Shown here: piece by piece, positions 16,496 through 20,584 of the stretch
Layout of the letters: each line of letters begins with the position of its first letter
How positions within the stretch are numbered: position 1 is the stretch's first letter
Assembly (NCBI GenBank): GCA_034004685.1
Contig: JAVEWG010000052.1
Location: 1 to 20,584, forward strand
DNA from: JAEUNX01 sp034004685
Lineage (GTDB): Bacteria > Pseudomonadota > Gammaproteobacteria > Burkholderiales > Rhodocyclaceae
Direction of reading: 5' to 3'
DNA: 20,584 nt
Position numbers and translations under genes: made by a program
The notes under the pieces: generated by a model
What the model was told of the DNA's origin: nothing
What the model saw: the letters and a program-made list of their open reading frames with translations, nothing else
Database searches by the model: none

Positions 16496-16501
16496 ATTCT
16501 A
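16496..16501 (-). promoter_or_regulatory. Probable histidine kinase gene promoter (-10)
   Basis: On the minus strand this reads TAGAAT, five of six matches to the sigma-70 -10 hexamer. A TTGTCC sits 15 bp upstream, a short spacer, so the -35 is uncertain. The predicted start near 16489 leaves a leader of about 21 nt before the kinase ATG at 16468. Confidence 0.4.
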
Positions 16502-16625
16502 GAACAGGGCATGGCCGGACAACGCGTCGTTACATCCCGCCGGAGACCTCCGAGCCAGAATCCACCCCCCGGGAAACGGAGGGAAATTGTCCGGCCCTGC
16601 CGACCCATCGTCACAGCGTCCAAAT

Positions 16626-16645
16626 CTCGACAGCCCACCGTCGAG
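16626..16645. promoter_or_regulatory. Inverted repeat, candidate response-regulator enhancer site
   Basis: CTCGAC, 8 bases, GTCGAG: a perfect 6-bp inverted repeat centred about 94 bp upstream of the predicted sigma-54 start of the pilin gene. NtrC-family activators usually bind dyads 80-150 bp upstream of such promoters, so this is a candidate site for the regulator at 2525-3961. I saw no second full copy in the window. Confidence 0.4.
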
Positions 16646-16658
16646 GCTCGGTCAAAAG

Positions 16659-16674
16659 CGTGACAAAAATCACA
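16659..16674. promoter_or_regulatory. CRP/Vfr-type binding site upstream of the pilin gene
   Basis: CGTGACAAAAATCACA matches the CRP core TGTGA-N6-TCACA at nine of ten positions, with A-rich bases on the left flank and T-rich bases on the right. Its centre is about 63 bp upstream of the predicted sigma-54 start of the pilin gene. It lies between the divergent kinase and pilin genes, so it could act on either. The GTGA/TCAC half-sites favour CRP over FNR (TTGAT/ATCAA). Confidence 0.6.
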
Positions 16675-16703
16675 CCTTTCAGCACCAACGCGGGTCATTT
16701 TCC

Positions 16704-16719
16704 GGGCGTAACTCTTGCT
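16704..16719 (+). promoter_or_regulatory. Sigma-54 (RpoN) promoter of the pilin gene
   Basis: GGGC at 16704-16707 and TTGCT at 16715-16719 give the exact GG-N10-GC spacing of -24/-12 promoters, with a perfect TTGCW -12 box. The predicted start is near 16730, leaving a 24-nt leader that contains the strong ribosome site AAAGGAG (16738-16744). No sigma-70 promoter of similar quality is seen here. A sigma-54 activator gene in the same cluster supports the call. Confidence 0.65.
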
Positions 16720-16753
16720 TTGTGCTTCCATGCCGGCAAAGGAGATATTTACA

Positions 16754-17407
16754 GTGAATCGACAACGAGGTTTTACCCTGGTGGAAATTGCGGTGGTGCT
16801 GGTCATCATCGGCCTGCTCCTGGGGGGCGTGCTCAAGGGCCAGGAGTTGATCACCCAGGCCAAGATCAAGAACGTGGCCAACGATTTCAACGGGCTGGCC
16901 GCAGCCATCTATTCCTACCAGGATCGCTATCGGGCCCTGCCGGGGGATGACAAGAACGCCGCCAGCCGCTGGACCAGCACAGGAATCAAGGCTGGCGATG
17001 GCAATGGCCTGGTGGGGGGCAGCATCGGTAGCGACGGCGCAGCCACCGAGAGCTACAGCAGCACCACCACCGGAGATGAAACCCGGCAGTTCTGGCAGCA
17101 TCTGCGCAACGCCGGCTTCATCGCCGGCGATGTTGCCAGCGAAGACCAGCCGCTGAATGCCGCGGGTGGCATGGTGGGGGTTCAGACGGGCGCCCTGGGC
17201 CTCCAGGGGCTGGTGATCTGCTCCGCCAACCTGCCCGCCAAGGTAGCCAACGCCATCGACGCCCAATTCGATGATGGCAATGCCAAGACGGGATCGGTAC
17301 GCGCCCATCTCCAAACAGGCAGCAACGACAGCGTAACGAGCACGGCGGACACCGCCAACTACGTAGACAACGGCTCCAACCTTTACGTCGTCTGTAAAAA
17401 TATCTGA
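16754..17407 (+). CDS. Type IV prepilin (MSHA-type major pilin candidate)
   Basis: GTG at 16754 was chosen because AAAGGAG lies 9 nt upstream; ATG 16730 and TTG 16715 in the same frame sit at or before the predicted transcript start. The 217-residue product has a six-residue leader MNRQRG, cleavage before Phe7, Glu at mature position 5 (Glu11) and the hydrophobic N-terminal helix of type IV pilins. The globular part includes YRALPGDD (59-66), an acidic Gly-rich GDGNGL (81-86), and two cysteines (156 and 214) able to close a C-terminal disulfide loop. A prepilin peptidase encoded elsewhere would process it. Its own regulated promoter and strong ribosome site suggest high-level expression, as for a major pilin. 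The PGD-containing globular domain also occurs in uncharacterised prepilins, so the substrate role is an inference from the adjoining MSHA-like machinery. Confidence 0.85.
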   Translation: MNRQRGFTLVEIAVVLVIIGLLLGGVLKGQELITQAKIKNVANDFNGLAAAIYSYQDRYRALPGDDKNAASRWTSTGIKAGDGNGLVGGSIGSDGAATESYSSTTTGDETRQFWQHLRNAGFIAGDVASEDQPLNAAGGMVGVQTGALGLQGLVICSANLPAKVANAIDAQFDDGNAKTGSVRAHLQTGSNDSVTSTADTANYVDNGSNLYVVCKNI

Positions 17408-17416
17408 CGCCCATCC

Positions 17417-17437
17417 CCGGCCCCTCCGTGGGGCCGG
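17417..17437. terminator. Hairpin between convergent pilin and antiporter genes
   Basis: CCGGCCCC, loop TCCGT, GGGGCCGG: a perfect 8-bp all-GC stem in the 35-nt gap between the two convergent stop codons. The position fits a bidirectional terminator, but neither strand has a following T-run, so it may instead protect transcript 3' ends or pause polymerase. Confidence 0.45.
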
Positions 17438-17442
17438 CGGCC

Positions 17443-19413
17443 TCACCGCCCCTTCAGCAGAATATGCTCGGCCAGTTCCAGATTGGCCGGCGTGCCCCGT
17501 AGCACCAGCACGTCCCCCCCCTGAATGCGGGTATCCGCACCGGGCTTGACACCCCGGATGCCCCGCCGGCGGATTGCCGACACATCCACCCTCAGGGCCT
17601 CCAGGCCCAGATCGCCGATGGCCCGCCCAACCCCATGGGCGCCCTCGGCCAGGGTAATGGTGTGAAGCCGGATCAGGGCGGCATCGGGCCCCTCCGGCGC
17701 ATCGGTGGCGCCATGGAAGAATCCCCGCATCAGGGCGTAGCGCTGATTACGCACTTCCCGAACCCGGCGCACCACCCGGTTCAGGGGAATCCCGATCAGG
17801 GCCAGGGCATGGGAGGCCAGCATGATGCTGCCCTCGAAGGCCTCCGGCACCACTTCCGCCGCGCCCCCGCTGGAGAGCTTCTCCATGTCGGCCTCGTCGA
17901 TGGCCCGGACCACGATGGGCAGCTCCGGTCGCAGGTCGTGGGCGTGGTGCATCACCCGCAGGGCGGTTTCCACCTCGGCGAAAGAGATCACCAGGGCGCT
18001 GGCCCGGGCGATCCCGGCTGCCACCAGGGTTTCCCGCCGGGAGGCATCGCCATAGACCACCGTGTCGCCAGCGGCGGCGGCTTCCCGCACCCGCTCCGGA
18101 TCCAGGTCCAGGGCCACGTAGCCCACGTCCTCCTGCTCCAGGAAGCGGGCCATGTATTGGCCGGAACGGCCGTAGCCGCAAATGATCACGTGGCCCGCGG
18201 TGTTCATGGACTGGGCCGCCACCCGGGTGAGCTCCATGGAACGCAACAGCCATTCCGAGGCCACGAAGCGCATCACCAGCTTGTCGCTCATCTGCACGAT
18301 CAGCGGCGCCAGCAACATGGAGAGCACCAGGGACGCCACCGTCACCTGGAGCAGGGCCGGGGGCAAGAGATCCATGCCGTCGATCTGGGACACCAGCACG
18401 AAGCCGAACTCGCCGCCGGCGCACAGCCACAAACCGGTGCGTATGGCCGTTCCCGGGGTGGAGCCCAGGAGCCGGGAGGCGCCCGCCGCCACCCCGAACT
18501 TGGCCACCAGCAGGAACAGCACCGCGGCGATCACCGCCGGCAGGTTGCGGAGGATCTCCGGCACGTCCAGGAACATCCCCACTGTCACGAAAAACAGCCC
18601 CAGCAGCACGTCCCGGAAGGGCTTGATGTCCTCCTCCACCTGATAGCGGAATTCGGTCTCGGAGATCAGCATGCCGGCCAGGAAGGCCCCCAGGGCCAGG
18701 GACAGCCCCACCTTGTCCGACAGCCAGGCCAGCCCCAGGGTGATGAGCAGCACGTTGAGCATGAACAGTTCCGCCGAGCGCCGCTTGGCCACCAGGGTGA
18801 ACCACTTGCGCATCAGGCCTTGCCCGAAGACCAGCACCAGGGACAGGAGCAGCGCCGCCTTGGCCACCGCCAGGCCCAGGGTCACGGCCATTTCCCCGGC
18901 CGGCCGGGAGAGGGCCGGGATCAGGATCAGCAGGGGCACCACCGCGATGTCCTGGAACAACAGCACCCCAATGGTTTCCCGGCCATGCCTGGAATCCAGC
19001 TCGATGCGATCGGTGAGCAGCTTGGACAAAATGGCGGTGGACGACATGGCCAGGGCGCTGCCCAGGGCGATCCCCGCCAGCCAGCCCAGCCCGGCGAGCT
19101 TGGCCAGGGCCGCGACGAAACACACCGTGCCGGCGACCTGGACCGCCCCCAGGCCGAACACGATCCGCTTCATGGCGAACAACCGAGGCAGGGAGAACTC
19201 CAGCCCGATGGAGAACATCAGGAACACCACCCCGAACTCCGCCAGGTGGCGAGCCCCCTCGGATTCCTGCATCAGATTCAGGGCGTGGGGCCCGATGGCT
19301 GTCCCCACCATCAGGTAGCCCAGTACCGGCGGCAGATTGAAGCTGCGGAAGAGCCCCACCACGGCCACGGCGGCCATCAGCAGGATCAGGACCAGATCCA
19401 GGGTATTGAGCAT
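17443..19413 (-). CDS. CPA2/Kef-type cation:proton antiporter with TrkA-N and TrkA-C domains
   Basis: This 656-residue monovalent cation:proton antiporter-2 protein has about 12 membrane helices (about 5-385) with the CPA2 motifs GYLMVGTAIGPHAL, SSTAILSKLL and FQDIAVVPLL (Asp155). A RCK/TrkA-N domain follows from about 406, with the nucleotide-binding GYGRSG (413-418) and acidic residues Asp436 and Asp438 at the end of strand two. A TrkA-C domain ends the protein (about 570-656). It likely exports potassium in exchange for protons, gated by a nucleotide or glutathione-type ligand. KefB and KefC are the best-known relatives, but I cannot say which ligand or ancillary subunit applies. It is divergent from kdsD and convergent with the pilin gene. 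The ATG at 19413 lacks a clear Shine-Dalgarno sequence, so its start is provisional. Confidence 0.88.
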   Translation of the reverse strand: MLNTLDLVLILLMAAVAVVGLFRSFNLPPVLGYLMVGTAIGPHALNLMQESEGARHLAEFGVVFLMFSIGLEFSLPRLFAMKRIVFGLGAVQVAGTVCFVAALAKLAGLGWLAGIALGSALAMSSTAILSKLLTDRIELDSRHGRETIGVLLFQDIAVVPLLILIPALSRPAGEMAVTLGLAVAKAALLLSLVLVFGQGLMRKWFTLVAKRRSAELFMLNVLLITLGLAWLSDKVGLSLALGAFLAGMLISETEFRYQVEEDIKPFRDVLLGLFFVTVGMFLDVPEILRNLPAVIAAVLFLLVAKFGVAAGASRLLGSTPGTAIRTGLWLCAGGEFGFVLVSQIDGMDLLPPALLQVTVASLVLSMLLAPLIVQMSDKLVMRFVASEWLLRSMELTRVAAQSMNTAGHVIICGYGRSGQYMARFLEQEDVGYVALDLDPERVREAAAAGDTVVYGDASRRETLVAAGIARASALVISFAEVETALRVMHHAHDLRPELPIVVRAIDEADMEKLSSGGAAEVVPEAFEGSIMLASHALALIGIPLNRVVRRVREVRNQRYALMRGFFHGATDAPEGPDAALIRLHTITLAEGAHGVGRAIGDLGLEALRVDVSAIRRRGIRGVKPGADTRIQGGDVLVLRGTPANLELAEHILLKGR

Positions 19414-19463
19414 GGAGGATGGGAGGACTGGGTGCCGGGCCCGGCGGGTCGCCAGGAGCCATC

Positions 19464-19472
19464 TGTTATAAT
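19464..19472 (+). promoter_or_regulatory. kdsD promoter, extended -10
   Basis: TGTTATAAT is a perfect extended -10 (TGnTATAAT). No -35 hexamer is recognisable at the usual spacing. The predicted start is near 19477, about 24 nt before the kdsD ATG. It is an unusually strong AT-rich motif in very GC-rich surroundings. Confidence 0.65.
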
Positions 19473-19500
19473 TTCGACCCAGTTTAACCGCTCCCCAGCC

Positions 19501-20502
19501 ATGGACTCAAACCTCCCCGCCGCCAGGCCCGCCAACGATTCCGCCGCGGTCGCGCTCGCCCGGCGGGTCCTGCGGATCGAGGCCGAGGCGATCCTGGCGA
19601 TGGCCGAGCGGGTCGGTGACGATTTCCACCGGGCGGTGGACCTGATCCTCGCCTGCCATGGCCGGGTCATCGTGTCGGGCCTCGGCAAGACCGGCCACAT
19701 CGGCCGCAAGCTGGCCTCCACCCTGGCCTCCACCGGCACCCCGGCCTACTTCGTACACGCCGCCGAGGCCGCCCATGGGGACCTGGGAATGATCACCCCC
19801 CAGGACGTGGTGATCGCCCTGTCCAATTCCGGCAACAGCGAAGAACTGCTCACCATCGTCCCCCTGGTCAAGCGCCAGGGCGCCCGCCTGATCGCCATCA
19901 CCGGCAATGCCGGCTCCCCCCTGGCCGAGGCGGCCGATGTCCATCTGGATGCCGCCGTAAGGGAGGAAGCCTGCCCCTTGAACCTGGCCCCCACCGCCAG
20001 CACCACCGCCGCCCTCGCCCTGGGGGACGCCCTGGCCGTGGCGCTGCTGGAAGCCCGGGGTTTCGGGCGGGAAGACTTTGCCCGCTCCCATCCCGGCGGC
20101 ACGCTTGGGCGGCGCCTGCTCACCCACGTGCGAGACGTGATGCGCCCCCCCGAGGCGGTACCCCGGGTATCGGCCCAGGCCAAGCTGGACCAAGCCCTCA
20201 TGGCCATGACCCGGGGCGGCATGGGCATGACGGTGGTGGCCGAGGAAGACGGTCCGGTTGAAGGAATATTCACCGACGGGGACCTGCGGCGCGCCCTGGA
20301 AAAGGCCGTGGACCTGCGGGACACCCGGGTCGCCGAGCTCATGACCACCCGGCCGCGCCACATCGGTCCGGATTCCCTCGCCGTGGAGGCCGCCGAGATC
20401 ATGGAAGAATTCCGGATCAACCAGATCCTGGTGCTGGACGAGGCCAGCAAGCTCCTCGGCGCCCTCCATACCCATGACCTGATGCGGGCCAAGGTCATCT
20501 GA
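19501..20502 (+). CDS. kdsD: KdsD, arabinose-5-phosphate isomerase
   Basis: KdsD interconverts ribulose-5-phosphate and arabinose-5-phosphate, the first step toward KDO for lipopolysaccharide core. The 333-residue product (E. coli KdsD is about 328) has a SIS domain (about 40-175) with GLGKTGHIGRKLASTLASTG, SNSGNSEEL and the catalytic-site region HAAEAAHGDLGM. It ends FARSHPGGTLGRRLL, then has two CBS domains (about 210-333). The frame is open far upstream through the antiporter gene's opposite strand, but the promoter at 19464 and the family alignment fix the start at ATG 19501. It overlaps the next gene by one base (TGATG). The usual partner kdsC does not follow directly. GutQ is a close paralogue; the lptC-like neighbour favours KdsD. 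Confidence 0.93.
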   Translation: MDSNLPAARPANDSAAVALARRVLRIEAEAILAMAERVGDDFHRAVDLILACHGRVIVSGLGKTGHIGRKLASTLASTGTPAYFVHAAEAAHGDLGMITPQDVVIALSNSGNSEELLTIVPLVKRQGARLIAITGNAGSPLAEAADVHLDAAVREEACPLNLAPTASTTAALALGDALAVALLEARGFGREDFARSHPGGTLGRRLLTHVRDVMRPPEAVPRVSAQAKLDQALMAMTRGGMGMTVVAEEDGPVEGIFTDGDLRRALEKAVDLRDTRVAELMTTRPRHIGPDSLAVEAAEIMEEFRINQILVLDEASKLLGALHTHDLMRAKVI

Positions 20503-20584
20503 TGAACCCCCTCTCCGGCAACTGGCATCGGATCTTCCCCCTGGTGGCCCTAGGACTGCTCGCCGCCGCCACCTTCTGGCTGGA
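20502..20584 (+). CDS. lptC: LptC-like LPS export protein, 5' end only
   Basis: Only 27 codons fit in the window. They encode MNPLSGNWHRIFPLVALGLL and a continuing hydrophobic helix ending FWL, the short N-terminus plus single membrane anchor typical of LptC, the bitopic protein that passes lipopolysaccharide from LptBFG to LptA. Position directly after kdsD fits the kds-lpt gene order of proteobacteria. The start overlaps the kdsD stop by one base, so the genes are co-translated. With so little sequence, another small membrane-anchored protein cannot be excluded. Confidence 0.65.
   Translation, partial: MNPLSGNWHRIFPLVALGLLAAATFWL

Noticed and set aside
16659..16674. The palindrome read as an FNR/Anr site
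   Set aside because: The half-sites are GTGA/TCAC, diagnostic of CRP, rather than TTGAT/ATCAA.
2525..17407. The cluster as an exosortase/PEP-CTERM system, suggested by the PrsK/PrsR-like pair and TPR protein
   Set aside because: There is no exosortase, PEP-CTERM protein, glycosyltransferase or polysaccharide export gene. The secretin, MshE, MshG and prepilin define a pilus machine instead.
17635..20502. A continuous 955-codon plus-strand frame ending with KdsD
   Set aside because: The first two thirds are antisense to the Kef-type antiporter and read as a Gln/His/Gly-rich shadow translation. Recognisable KdsD begins only at 19501, just after a consensus promoter.

Overview
The window is GC-rich, tightly packed bacterial DNA, most likely from a betaproteobacterium of the Rhodocyclales type. 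That is inferred from an mlaF-E-D-A operon, a kef / kdsD / lptC neighbourhood and an MSHA-like pilus cluster, all with strong codon bias. No species can be named from sequence alone. I see no tRNA, rRNA, insertion sequence or CRISPR array.

Layout. (1) 1-2384, minus strand: mlaF, mlaE, mlaD and the 5' end of mlaA, the retrograde phospholipid transport system that keeps the outer membrane asymmetric. (2) 2525-13388, plus strand: a nearly gapless run encoding a sigma-54-dependent response regulator, an MshM-like ATPase, the MshL secretin, an MshN-like TPR protein, the MshE assembly ATPase, the MshG platform protein, a PilM-PilN-like fusion (MshI position), a PilO/MshJ-like protein and an MshK-like protein. 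Most junctions are 4-nt ATGA/GTGA overlaps. (3) 13470-16468: a six-helix membrane class III adenylate cyclase (plus strand), overlapping tail to tail with a membrane histidine kinase (minus strand). (4) 16469-16753: a compact regulatory region, then a type IV prepilin gene (16754-17407). (5) 17443-20584: a CPA2/Kef-type cation:proton antiporter (minus strand), divergent from kdsD, which runs into the start of an lptC-like gene.

How the parts fit. Regions 2-4 look like a self-contained MSHA-type pilus module with its own regulators. The response regulator at one end has an intact GAFTGA loop, so it should activate a sigma-54 promoter. The probable partner kinase is at the other end, divergent from the pilin gene. 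Upstream of the pilin is a good GG-N10-GC sigma-54 promoter with a perfect TTGCT -12 element. About 63 bp upstream of its predicted start is a near-perfect CRP-type palindrome (CGTGA-N6-TCACA), and about 94 bp upstream is a CTCGAC-N8-GTCGAG inverted repeat. The cyclase carries the Lys/Asp pair typical of adenylate cyclases, so cAMP made by this cluster could act on the pilin promoter through a CRP/Vfr protein encoded elsewhere. MshE carries an MshEN-type domain of the c-di-GMP-binding class. The module may therefore combine a phosphorelay, cAMP and c-di-GMP; this wiring is inference, while the motifs are read directly. No pseudopilin genes, prepilin peptidase or retraction ATPase lie in the window.
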